Positions 17,162 to 24,768 of a stretch of DNA of 51,041 bases are shown here, in pieces. A model generated the notes under the pieces. It did no database searches. It was not told where the DNA came from and worked only from the letters and a program-made list of their open reading frames with translations. Source of the DNA: Chloroflexota bacterium (GTDB lineage: Bacteria > Chloroflexota > Dehalococcoidia > Lucifugimonadales > UBA3495); assembly GCA_028875655.1 (NCBI GenBank), contig JAPPCX010000121.1:1-51041 (forward strand). The letters run 5' to 3'. The position numbers and the translations under genes are program-made. Numbering within the stretch: the stretch's first letter is position 1; the number at the start of each line of letters is the position of its first letter.

Positions 17162-18085
17162 CTACGAGCCGGCATCTACCCTGGGCAGTACTTCCTGCGT
17201 CAGCACGTCGATGGTGTCCAGCAGTTGTTGCAGGCTGCCGCACTCGTGGCAGTTGAGCTGGAACTCCTCCAGCTCGGCCTCCTGCCGGTAGCGGTTCATG
17301 TCCGACGCAATCTGCTCCGGCGTCCCCAGGCCCGGCGGCCGGTCGCTCCCCGGGGCGGAGACTCCGGTTATGCCGCTTACTATGATCCGGAAACTCATGC
17401 GGGTGCGCGGCGGCGTTTCGCGTCCGATCTCTGCTGAGTAATCGCGCAGGTACGCCTGGTTGCTGATCAGGTCGGCCAAGGGCGTGGGCGTGGGCTGCCA
17501 CACTTCGGCGAAACGGGCCGCCCGCCGCAGGGAGGCGTGGCTGGACCCGCCCACCCAGATGGGCGGGTGAGGCTGCTGCACCGGCTTGGGGCTGACGTGC
17601 ATATCGTCAAAGGAGAAAAACCGCCCGTGAAAGCTCACCGGGTCGGGTTCCCAGCACGCTTTCCAGAGCCGCAGGTACTCATTGGTGCGCGCGCCACGCT
17701 CCCCGTGGGGCACTCCCAGCGCGGCGTACTCGGCCTCGTTCCAGCCGGCTCCGACGCCGACGATGGCCCTGCCGTCGGAAAGCTGGTCCAGGGTCGCCAC
17801 CATCTTGGCGGTAACGACGGGGTTGCGATAGGGCATGATGAGCACCGAGGTGCCCAACCGAATCCGGTCGGTGCGCGCTGCTACGTAGGCTAGGGTCATC
17901 AGTGGATCGTACACGTTGCGCCACGGCTCGCTGCGCGGCGAATCGTCAACGATCACGTGGTCGTTCACGAACAGGGCGTCGAACCCGGCGTCTTCGGCTT
18001 TGAGGGCGGTTTCCAGAATGGCTTTCGTGGAAGCCGGGAAACCCAGGTAGTCGGCGTTGGGGAGTCGGAAGGAACACTGAACCAT
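17162..18085 (-). CDS. LLM-class (luciferase-like) flavin/F420-dependent oxidoreductase
   Basis: 307 residues from the ATG at 18085, where AAGGTG is 8 nt upstream; an upstream in-frame extension lacks support. The protein is a TIM-barrel luciferase-like enzyme: FRLPNADYLGF at the N-terminus, DALFVNDH, IRLGTSVLIMPYRNPV, GRAIVGVGAGWNEAEY and HPPIWVGGSSHASLRRAA. The GWNxxEY and IWVGG segments are family hallmarks of F420- or FMN-dependent members. The substrate is unknown. It is divergent from the acylase gene across an 82-bp spacer. Confidence 0.88.
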   Translation of the reverse strand: MVQCSFRLPNADYLGFPASTKAILETALKAEDAGFDALFVNDHVIVDDSPRSEPWRNVYDPLMTLAYVAARTDRIRLGTSVLIMPYRNPVVTAKMVATLDQLSDGRAIVGVGAGWNEAEYAALGVPHGERGARTNEYLRLWKACWEPDPVSFHGRFFSFDDMHVSPKPVQQPHPPIWVGGSSHASLRRAARFAEVWQPTPTPLADLISNQAYLRDYSAEIGRETPPRTRMSFRIIVSGITGVSAPGSDRPPGLGTPEQIASDMNRYRQEAELEEFQLNCHECGSLQQLLDTIDVLTQEVLPRVDAGS

Positions 18086-18103
18086 GAGACGGCACCTTGA
18101 GGG

Positions 18104-18135
18104 TTGTACTGCGTCGGGCGCAATCATATTGTACT
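18104..18135. promoter_or_regulatory. Direct repeat TTGTACT in a divergent promoter region
   Basis: The 82 bp between the LLM and acylase starts contain TTGTACT at 18104-18110 and again at 18129-18135, 25 bp apart. This could be a regulator site or overlapping promoter elements; no convincing -35/-10 pair was found. Suggestive only. Confidence 0.25.
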
Positions 18136-18167
18136 ATGGCTGCAAACCAACGGGAGCTACCCTAAAC

Positions 18168-20525
18168 ATGACTGCAACCGCCATTGGCGCCGCCAACATC
18201 ACCGCCGCCGAGCTTTCGGCTGCCGTCCCTGCCATGGACGGCGAACTACGTCTGATCGGCCTTCACGACACCGTTGAGGTGTGGCGGGACAACCTGGGCA
18301 TCCCTCACGTCCGAGCCGTCAACGAGCATGACGCCTGGTTCGCTCAGGGATTCGTCACCGCCCAGGATCGCCTGTGGGCCATGGAGTACGACCGCCGCCG
18401 CGCCGTGGGGCGCTGGGCTGAAGCCGCCGGCGAGTCTGCCGTGGGCCAGGACATGCAGATCCGTCGCCACCGGCTGGAGGACGCCGCCCGCGCCGACTAT
18501 GCAGCCGCCGGCCCTCGCGCCCGCGCCATGCTCGATGCCTACGCCGCCGGCGTCAACGCCTTCATCAACAGCGACGCGCCTCTGCCCGTGGAGTACGCCA
18601 TCACCGGCATTGATCCCGAACCGTGGGAGCCGTGGCACGGCCTGGCCATCTACAAGGTGCGCCACATCTTCATGGGCGTCTTCGAGAGCAAGGCGTGGCG
18701 CGCCCGTTTGGTCAAAGAGTTGGGACCGGAACGCGCGGCGGAGCTGTTCCCGTCCTATCCGCCGGGCCAACCCGTGATCATCCCCACTGGCGCGGACTAC
18801 GATGGCCCGGTGGAAGTGGGGCTGCAGCAGATGCTCCAAGCCGCCGCCGACCTGAACCTTATCGGCGAGACCGATAGTGGCTCAAATTCCTGGGTCATCT
18901 CCGGTTCCCGCACCGCCACCGGCAAGCCCATCCTGGCCGGCGACAGCCATCGCGGACTCGACACCCCCAGCGTGTATTACCAGAACCATATCGCTTGCGA
19001 TACGTTCGACGTCATCGGCGTCTCCTTTGCCGGCCTGCCAGGATTCCCGCACTTTGGACATAATGGACACGTCGCCTGGTGCGTAACCCACACCGCCGCC
19101 GATTACCAAGACCTCTACATCGAGCGATTTAACGATGCCGACGCCTCCCTCTACCAGCGCGATGAGGACTGGTACAACGCCGATGTGCGCGACGAGGTTA
19201 TCAAGGTGCGCGACGGGGATGCTGTTAACATCCGTACCTGGGCCACCCATCATGGCCCCGTGGTCGGGGGCGACCCGCTGTCCGGCTACGCTCTCGCCCT
19301 CCGTTACACTGCTGGCGACGGTGGCGACCCGTGGGCCGACATCCTCTGTTCCATGCTGGACGCCCGCACCGTCCCCGAACTGGCCGACGCTATGAACGGG
19401 TGGGTTGATCCCGTCAACAACTTCGTCATGGCCGACTCCGCAGGCAACATCGGTTATCAGTGTCGCGGTGAAATCCCCCGGCGTCCCGGCGACGCGCCGG
19501 CCCCTCTGCCCTTCGCCGGCTGGGACGGTGCACATGAGTGGCAGGGCAGCATCCCATTCGCCGACCTGCCCCGCAACATCAACCCGCCCGAGGGTTACAT
19601 CGCCACTGCCAACAACCGCCCGGTTGCTGCTGACTACCCCTACTACATCTCAATGGACTTCGCCCCGGGCTACCGCGCTATGCGCGTCACACATGGCATC
19701 AAGTCCATCGGGAACCCGTCCGCCAACGACATGGGCCGCATCCACGCCGAGCGTATTTCTTTGCCAGCACGAACCTACGTGGCCGCCCTGTCGAAACTCA
19801 TGCAACTCTCCGGCACTCGTACCGCAGCCGCCCTGAGGCGCTTGCGCGCCTGGACCGGCTCCATGGACCCCGACGCCGTGGAACCCACAATCTACAGTGC
19901 CATGCGGGATGCGTTGATGTGGCGGCTGCTCAAGCACAATCTGGGCGAACGGCTGGCCGCGCTGGCCTGGGATCCCGTGGATCGTGGGCGCGGAGTGTTC
20001 TTCAACCGCTTTCGCAATTTGGTCACCGACGCCATTGCCGCCAACGATGCCGCGCTGCTCCCGGCCGGCGAAACCTGGCAATCCATGTTGAGCGCGGCGC
20101 TGGATGAAGCGGTCCATACCCTAACCCACAAGCTGGGACGAAATATTGAAAACTGGACCTGGAACAGCGTCCACCGCACGCGCCCGCAGCATCCGCTGTC
20201 CCTCGCGGTTCCCCGGCTTTCTCCGATCCTCGACCCGCCGCGCATAGCAACCGGCGGCGATGGCGACACCCCCTGGGCTGGACCCTACGCTCCGGCCGAC
20301 TTTGCCGCTTTGGGCGGCATGTCGGTATTCCGCTACGCCTACGACACGGCCGACTGGGAACGCTCACTGTGGGCCGTTCCCCTGGGTTCGTCAGGCCACC
20401 CCGGTAGCCCTCATTACGCCGACCAAGCCAAAATGTGGGGTCAAGTGAGAATGGCCCCCATGATGTACGGCTGGGAGCGAATCGCCGCCCACGCGGAGAC
20501 GGAGCAGGCGCTGCGCCCCTCGTAG
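18168..20525 (+). CDS. Penicillin acylase family Ntn hydrolase
   Basis: 785 residues from the ATG at 18168 (GGGAG upstream). Members are made as one chain and self-cleave so that a Ser becomes the N-terminus of the beta subunit and the nucleophile. That site is seen as GSNSWVISG, giving Ser239, preceded by an alpha-type segment (IPHVRAVNEHDAWFAQGFVTAQDRLWAMEYDRR) and followed by GDSHRGLDTPSVYYQNH and GHNGHVAWCVTHT. Substrates in the family are amides: penicillins, acyl-homoserine lactones and other acyl amino acids. No signal peptide is visible, unlike secreted PGA/PvdQ enzymes, so cytoplasmic action is likely. It ends 7 bp from the converging cupin gene. Confidence 0.9.
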   Translation: MTATAIGAANITAAELSAAVPAMDGELRLIGLHDTVEVWRDNLGIPHVRAVNEHDAWFAQGFVTAQDRLWAMEYDRRRAVGRWAEAAGESAVGQDMQIRRHRLEDAARADYAAAGPRARAMLDAYAAGVNAFINSDAPLPVEYAITGIDPEPWEPWHGLAIYKVRHIFMGVFESKAWRARLVKELGPERAAELFPSYPPGQPVIIPTGADYDGPVEVGLQQMLQAAADLNLIGETDSGSNSWVISGSRTATGKPILAGDSHRGLDTPSVYYQNHIACDTFDVIGVSFAGLPGFPHFGHNGHVAWCVTHTAADYQDLYIERFNDADASLYQRDEDWYNADVRDEVIKVRDGDAVNIRTWATHHGPVVGGDPLSGYALALRYTAGDGGDPWADILCSMLDARTVPELADAMNGWVDPVNNFVMADSAGNIGYQCRGEIPRRPGDAPAPLPFAGWDGAHEWQGSIPFADLPRNINPPEGYIATANNRPVAADYPYYISMDFAPGYRAMRVTHGIKSIGNPSANDMGRIHAERISLPARTYVAALSKLMQLSGTRTAAALRRLRAWTGSMDPDAVEPTIYSAMRDALMWRLLKHNLGERLAALAWDPVDRGRGVFFNRFRNLVTDAIAANDAALLPAGETWQSMLSAALDEAVHTLTHKLGRNIENWTWNSVHRTRPQHPLSLAVPRLSPILDPPRIATGGDGDTPWAGPYAPADFAALGGMSVFRYAYDTADWERSLWAVPLGSSGHPGSPHYADQAKMWGQVRMAPMMYGWERIAAHAETEQALRPS

Positions 20526-20532
20526 CGTTGGA

Positions 20533-20865
20533 TCAGTCATCCAGCAGGATGTACACCGCGCCCGACGGGCTCAGGTCGTGGTGCGAGTGGCCCTTCCCGG
20601 TGACGTCCTCCATCAATCGGATGTCTCCCGCTCGCAGCACCCGTTTCGACCCATCGCTGGCGCCGATCTCCACCTCGCCGGACAGGTGGATGATCAACCG
20701 GCGCTCCGGCAATGGATGAAAGTCCATCTGGCGCGACCCGTCAAACTCCTGCACCCTCACCTCGGACACGCTGATCAGCGCCCCCAACTCGGGGTGCTCT
20801 TCCAGATTCAGATCTTCGATGTGACTCTCGCCGTCGGCGTCCGAAAATACGCGATATATTGCCAT
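20533..20865 (-). CDS. Cupin-domain protein
   Basis: 110 residues, with GAGGGG just before the ATG. One short beta-barrel: DFHPLPERRLIIHLSGEVEI, then the turn GDIRLMED and the late His cluster GHSHHD. The usual first metal motif (GxHxH) is not evident, so metal binding is doubtful. It lies 32 bp after the stop of the LLM gene on the same strand, suggesting a shared transcript and possibly a small-molecule-binding role beside that oxidoreductase (inference). Confidence 0.7.
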   Translation of the reverse strand: MAIYRVFSDADGESHIEDLNLEEHPELGALISVSEVRVQEFDGSRQMDFHPLPERRLIIHLSGEVEIGASDGSKRVLRAGDIRLMEDVTGKGHSHHDLSPSGAVYILLDD

Positions 20866-20897
20866 TCCGTCCCCTCTTCATTTCTGTGATTGATGCG

Positions 20898-21905
20898 CTA
20901 GTCCTCTCGTAAGTGCGGCGCCACCCGTTCGGCGAACAGCTCCAGGTTGGCAATCCCATCGGCCAGCGGCATCCCCGGCCACATCATCCGGAAGCAGCCG
21001 TGGGACATCCCCAGCTCCCGGTAACGGGATAGCTCCTCAACTACTTCATCGGGGCTCCCGATCACGAAGCGGTCCCGCGCCAGATCCTCAAACGGTTCCC
21101 GGAAGTTCTCCTCGCCCGGCAACGCCTTGTCCTGTCCCCACTGGGCATATGCTTCGTACTTCCCGCCCAGGTATGGCGAGGCGCTGGCAAACGCCTCCTC
21201 ATGCGTCCGGCCCACGAACACTTCCCTGCCCAGCGGCAGGCGCTCCGGCGCGTCCGAGCCGGCCGCGCCGGCGGCCTCGTGGTACATCTCCACCTGCTGG
21301 CTGATAGTATCGAACTTGGCGTGCGGATTCACGTACCAGGTGTAACCCAGCCGAGCCGCCCGCGTGATGGCCGCGTCGCTGTTGGCCGCCACCCACACCG
21401 GCGGAGGCTGCTGCACCGGCCGCAGCATCAATTGGGCATCGCGCAGCTGGAAGTATTGGCCGTCATAGTTAACCCGTTCGCCGGACCACAGCAGGCGCAT
21501 GGCCTCCAAACATTCCAGGTAGCGGCTGACACGGGTGCGGCGCGGAACGCCGAAGTTGTCGTACTCCTCATCCCGGTAGCCGAGCGCCGCCGACAGCGTG
21601 AAGTTGCCGCCGGTGATCACGTCCATGGTCGCCACCCGTTCCGCCAGATCGACGGGATGATGCAATGGCACCAGCATGGTCGCCACCAGGCCCATGCCCC
21701 GCGCTTCGGCGGATATGCGCGCCAGCAGCGGCATCGTCTGCAACTGCTGATACGGGTCGGTCAGGTAATGCTGGCCCTGATACACCATGTCGAAGCCCAG
21801 GTCCCGTGCCGCGCCCACGTAGGAGCAGATGTCGGCGAAGGCCTGCTGCATGTCCGCGCCGGCCGGCTGCTGCGCGATAGCGGAAAGGGAAACTCCAAAC
21901 TTCAT
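20898..21905 (-). CDS. LLM-class (luciferase-like) flavin-dependent oxidoreductase
   Basis: 335 residues, AGAGG 8 nt before the ATG. Bacterial-luciferase-like TIM barrel: GFDMVYQGQHYLTDPYQQL, VPLHHPVDLAERVATMD, LSAALGYRDEEYDNFG and PPPVWVAANSDAAITRAARLG. It is distinct from the other LLM enzyme in the window: longer, with a YRDEEY in place of GWNEAEY. Such enzymes oxidise or monooxygenate organic substrates with FMNH2 or F420H2. The substrate is unknown; it is probably co-transcribed with the cupin gene. Confidence 0.88.
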   Translation of the reverse strand: MKFGVSLSAIAQQPAGADMQQAFADICSYVGAARDLGFDMVYQGQHYLTDPYQQLQTMPLLARISAEARGMGLVATMLVPLHHPVDLAERVATMDVITGGNFTLSAALGYRDEEYDNFGVPRRTRVSRYLECLEAMRLLWSGERVNYDGQYFQLRDAQLMLRPVQQPPPVWVAANSDAAITRAARLGYTWYVNPHAKFDTISQQVEMYHEAAGAAGSDAPERLPLGREVFVGRTHEEAFASASPYLGGKYEAYAQWGQDKALPGEENFREPFEDLARDRFVIGSPDEVVEELSRYRELGMSHGCFRMMWPGMPLADGIANLELFAERVAPHLRED

Positions 21906-21930
21906 AGTGATGCCTCTTAATTTGTAAAAC

Positions 21931-22007
21931 CGTCATTCCCGTGCAGGCGGGAATCCAGGAACTTGCTACATACAGCGATCTGGATTACGGCCAAAGTCGG
22001 AATGACG
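21931..22007. repeat. Palindromic dispersed repeat CGTCATTCC...GGAATGACG (family A)
   Basis: Begins CGTCATTCCCG-TGCAGG-CGGGAATCC and ends CGGAATGACGG, so the element is bracketed by inverted copies of the same 9-mer. Related copies lie at 27017-27046, 35228-35254, 48478-48532, 48829-48856 and 48881-48909. It fills the spacer between the LLM and CinA-C-type genes. Confidence 0.65.
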
Positions 22008-22012
22008 GGGAG

Positions 22013-22483
22013 TTACCCGGTCAGGTGATTGCCCAGCAAGTCGATGGCGGACTGTACTGCGCCGTGCTTGGTGGCGTCGCGGTCGCCGCCAACGCGTATC
22101 TCGATGGCCGCGTCCTCGCCGTCCTTCACGGCCAGCCCGATCCAGAACGTGCCGATGGGCAGCCCGCTGCGTCCCGCCGCCGGCCCGGTTACGCCGGTGG
22201 TGGACAGCGCGTAGTCGGTGCCGGTCAGTTCCAGCGCGCCCCGGGCCATGGCAATCGCCATCTCGCGGCTCACGCTGCCGGCCGTCTCGTAGAGTTCGTC
22301 GGGCACTCCCAGTATTTTCTCCTTCAAGCCGCCGGTGTATGCCACCACGCCACCGGGAAAGAACCGGGACGCGCCCGGTATGGTGCCCAAGGTGTAACCC
22401 AGCAACCCGTTGGTGCAGGCTTCGGCCACCGACACCGTCTGTCCCCGCTCCAGCAGAATCTCCGCAACCTGTCTGACTTCCAC
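22013..22483 (-). CDS. CinA C-terminal / PncC-like domain protein
   Basis: 156 residues. The GTG at 22483 is chosen because a perfect AGGAGG sits 7 nt upstream; the frame open to 22516 has no such support. The fold family includes nicotinamide-mononucleotide amidohydrolase (PncC), a pyridine nucleotide recycling enzyme. Recognisable segments are VAEACTNGLLG, GASRFFPGGVVAYTGGLKEKILGV, STTGVTGPAAG and GTFWIGLAV. The family motif is usually AESCTGG; here the Ser is Ala22 and the first Gly is Asn. Deamidase activity is therefore in doubt. Confidence 0.8.
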   Translation of the reverse strand: MEVRQVAEILLERGQTVSVAEACTNGLLGYTLGTIPGASRFFPGGVVAYTGGLKEKILGVPDELYETAGSVSREMAIAMARGALELTGTDYALSTTGVTGPAAGRSGLPIGTFWIGLAVKDGEDAAIEIRVGGDRDATKHGAVQSAIDLLGNHLTG

Positions 22484-22551
22484 GATTTCGCCTCCTGATG
22501 CTCCCTCTCCCGTCAAGGGAGAGGGTTGGGGTGAGGGTGATGGTCGATTAG

Positions 22552-22878
22552 CTAAACGTCCATCATCTTGTCCGGCGTCATCAGCTCCATGAACTCGATG
22601 CGGTTACTCTCCACCAGAGGCCGGATCTCCGCTCCGATTGCCAACGCATCCTGCGGCAGTGAATGTCCGCCGCGCATCGGCGACATCAGCGCCTCGTCGG
22701 TCCACTCCAGCACTACCTCGCCGGGTTCGCCCGGCACGGTCCCGCCGTTGAAATAGACCTTGAACTCGCTACGCTGGCCGGCGTCGTGGTAAATCTGCGC
22801 CTGCTTCTGCAACAGGCTCGCCACTCGCCGCGCATCGCTGGGTTGCTTGGTCTTGAAAATTCTCCGCAGTACGTACAT
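22552..22878 (-). CDS. Hypothetical protein, 108 residues
   Basis: The ATG at 22878 has AAGGAG 8 nt upstream, so the gene is likely real. No family recognised. It starts MYVLRRIFKTKQ, has an amphipathic helix (ARRVASLLQKQAQIYHDAG), a strand-rich centre with RSEFKVYFNGG and ends acidic. The size and the strand-helix pattern would fit a ferredoxin-like dimeric alpha/beta-barrel fold (NIPSNAP/EthD-like), but that is a guess. It has no membrane segment or signal peptide. Confidence 0.65.
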   Translation of the reverse strand: MYVLRRIFKTKQPSDARRVASLLQKQAQIYHDAGQRSEFKVYFNGGTVPGEPGEVVLEWTDEALMSPMRGGHSLPQDALAIGAEIRPLVESNRIEFMELMTPDKMMDV

Positions 22879-22959
22879 ACCTCATGCTCCTTGGTATTGA
22901 ATGCCATCCAGAATTGCAAACGCCAATATCATACCGGATTTTCCCCACAGTTCCGCCCA

Positions 22960-23006
22960 TCAATCCTGCAAATCCGATAATCCCGTCAATCCTGATTCTG
23001 ACGATT
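22960..23006. repeat. Dispersed repeat abutting the tlyA stop codon (family C)
   Basis: AATCCTGCAAATCC...CCGTCAATCCTGATTCTGACGA, ending four bases before the complement of the tlyA stop codon. Same orientation relative to the gene as the copies beside galU and the formate dehydrogenase gene. Confidence 0.6.
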
Positions 23007-23009
23007 CCC

Positions 23010-23786
23010 TCACTTCTTCCGCAGCAAGGCCAAAAACTCCCGGTTGCCGGCGTCGCCCGTAATCGGAGATTCGATGGTGTCCAGCAGGGCCACGTTGTGC
23101 CGCGCTGTCAACCAATCCTGTACTCGCGCCAGGATGTCCGCACGCAGAGCGTCGTCGCGCACCACACCCCCCTTGCCCACCTCGCCCCGTCGCGCCTCAA
23201 ACTGCGGCTTGATGAGCGCGATCCCAAAACCACCATCTTTCAGCCAACCCAACGGTTCCGGCAACGCCATGGTCAGCGATATAAACGATACGTCCGCCGC
23301 CAGCAGGTCCACGCTCTCGGGCAGGTCAAAGGGATAACGCACGTTCACCTTTTCCATACACGACACACGCGGATCGCTGCGCAGCCGGTAGTGGAGTTGC
23401 CCGTAGCCCACGTCCACGGCGTACACGCGGCCGGCGCCCCTTTGCAGCAGGCAGTCGGTGAACCCGCCGGTGGACGCCCCCACGTCCAGCGCGGTGATGC
23501 CGGCCAGCTCAATTCCGTATTCCGCCGTCCACGTATCCAGCGCGTGGGCCAGCTTGACGCCGCCCCGACTGACATACGGCAGGCGTTGGCGCACTTCCAG
23601 CGGGGTATCGGGATGCAGGAACGATCCGGCTTTCTGCACCGGCCCGGCGGGCGCGACGACCGCCCCCGCCATGATGAGCGCCTGGGCCTCTTCCCTGCTC
23701 TCCACCAACCCCCGTTCCACCAGCAGCACGTCCGCCCGCTGGCGGCCGGCTCGTCGTTTGGTTCCCGGTCGATCCGGCGCAGGCAT
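23010..23786 (-). CDS. tlyA: TlyA family rRNA (cytidine-2'-O)-methyltransferase
   Basis: 258 residues from the ATG at 23786 (a TTG at 23792 also opens the frame). The N-terminal S4 RNA-binding domain (RADVLLVERGLVESREEAQ) is followed by an FtsJ-like methyltransferase: YVSRGGVKLAHAL (Lys), LDVGASTGGFTDCLL (SAM motif I), LLAADVSFISL (Asp), ALIKPQFEA (Lys). TlyA methylates ribose in 16S and 23S rRNA and is the determinant of capreomycin susceptibility in mycobacteria. It is often annotated as hemolysin A, which is misleading. It lies 10 bp downstream of the crotonase gene. Confidence 0.93.
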   Translation of the reverse strand: MPAPDRPGTKRRAGRQRADVLLVERGLVESREEAQALIMAGAVVAPAGPVQKAGSFLHPDTPLEVRQRLPYVSRGGVKLAHALDTWTAEYGIELAGITALDVGASTGGFTDCLLQRGAGRVYAVDVGYGQLHYRLRSDPRVSCMEKVNVRYPFDLPESVDLLAADVSFISLTMALPEPLGWLKDGGFGIALIKPQFEARRGEVGKGGVVRDDALRADILARVQDWLTARHNVALLDTIESPITGDAGNREFLALLRKK

Positions 23787-23796
23787 GGGCAAGCGC

Positions 23797-24636
23797 CTAT
23801 TCCCCGATGAACTGGGGCCGCCGCTTTTCCAGAAACGCCCGGAACCCCTCGTGATAGTCCCGCGTGTCGAACTGGGTCAACGGCAAGTCGGCTTCTTCCG
23901 GCGTCAGGTCCAGCGACGGCTTGGCCAGCACCTGGTTCAGGGTCTTCTTGTTCACCGCGTGGGATAGCGGCGCCAGGTTCGCGATGTCCGAGGCAAGTTT
24001 GTAGGTGACCTCTTCCAGCTGATCCGACGGAACCACCTGGTTGACCAGGCCGATCCGCAGCGCCTCGTCCGCATCCAGTAATCTCCCGGACAACAGGATG
24101 TAGAGAGCGTTGCCCTTGCCCACCAGGTTCACCAGCCCGTACATCTCACGGTGACCGATGGTGATGCCCAACCGAGCCACCGGAATGCCCAGCCGGCTGC
24201 CCTCGGCGGCGATGCGCAGGTCGGTAGCCACCGCGAGCTCGCACCCGCCGCCGGCGGCAAACCCGCGAATCATGGAGATCACCGGCGTTCCAATCACAGC
24301 CACCGTCTCCAGCAGCCCGTCCACTGCGCGGTTGTAAATGCGGCCCTTGGTTGAATCGCTGCGGTATTCATCGAAATCACCGATGTCGGCGCCCGCCGAG
24401 AACGCTTCGCCGCCCGCGCCGGTTATGACCACGCACCGCACGTTGCGGTCGGCGTCCAACGCCCGCATCAACTCGGCCAGCTGACCCCACATAGCGAAGG
24501 AAATCGCGTTGCGCTGGGCCGGGCGGTTGATGGTGACGGTGGCGATGGCGTCGTCGCGCCGCAGCAGGATGCAACCCTCCGGGTCAATGGGTTCACCTGC
24601 AACTGCGTCCGGCGTGGCGATTGCGGCGTTGGTCAT
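23797..24636 (-). CDS. Enoyl-CoA hydratase/isomerase (crotonase) family protein
   Basis: 279 residues from the ATG at 24636 (AGGAG upstream; an in-frame extension to 24672 is unsupported). The crotonase fold is clear: oxyanion-hole segments AFSAGADIGDFDEY and GFAAGGGCELAVATDLRIA. The first Glu of the hydratase pair (GGGCELA) is present, but the second, normally in a GxPE motif, is replaced (LGIPVARLG). Canonical syn-hydration is thus doubtful; an isomerase, decarboxylase or thioesterase-like role is possible. It forms a unit with tlyA. Confidence 0.85.
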   Translation of the reverse strand: MTNAAIATPDAVAGEPIDPEGCILLRRDDAIATVTINRPAQRNAISFAMWGQLAELMRALDADRNVRCVVITGAGGEAFSAGADIGDFDEYRSDSTKGRIYNRAVDGLLETVAVIGTPVISMIRGFAAGGGCELAVATDLRIAAEGSRLGIPVARLGITIGHREMYGLVNLVGKGNALYILLSGRLLDADEALRIGLVNQVVPSDQLEEVTYKLASDIANLAPLSHAVNKKTLNQVLAKPSLDLTPEEADLPLTQFDTRDYHEGFRAFLEKRRPQFIGE

Positions 24637-24697
24637 CGAGAGTCGCTCCTGTGGAAAATCGCCGGCAAGCATAACACAGCGCTTGCCTCACGCACGT

Positions 24698-24726
24698 TTG
24701 ACACGAGCCGCATTACGTTTCAGACT
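24698..24726 (+). promoter_or_regulatory. Possible promoter of sthA
   Basis: A consensus -35 TTGACA at 24698-24703 and, after 17 bp, CAGACT at 24721-24726 as a weak -10. The distance to the GTG start at 24769 leaves a leader of about 36 nt containing GGAGG. Confidence 0.45.
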
Positions 24727-24768
24727 AGCGCCGTTCCGGCAACACTACCCTAACGATGGAGGTTTGCG

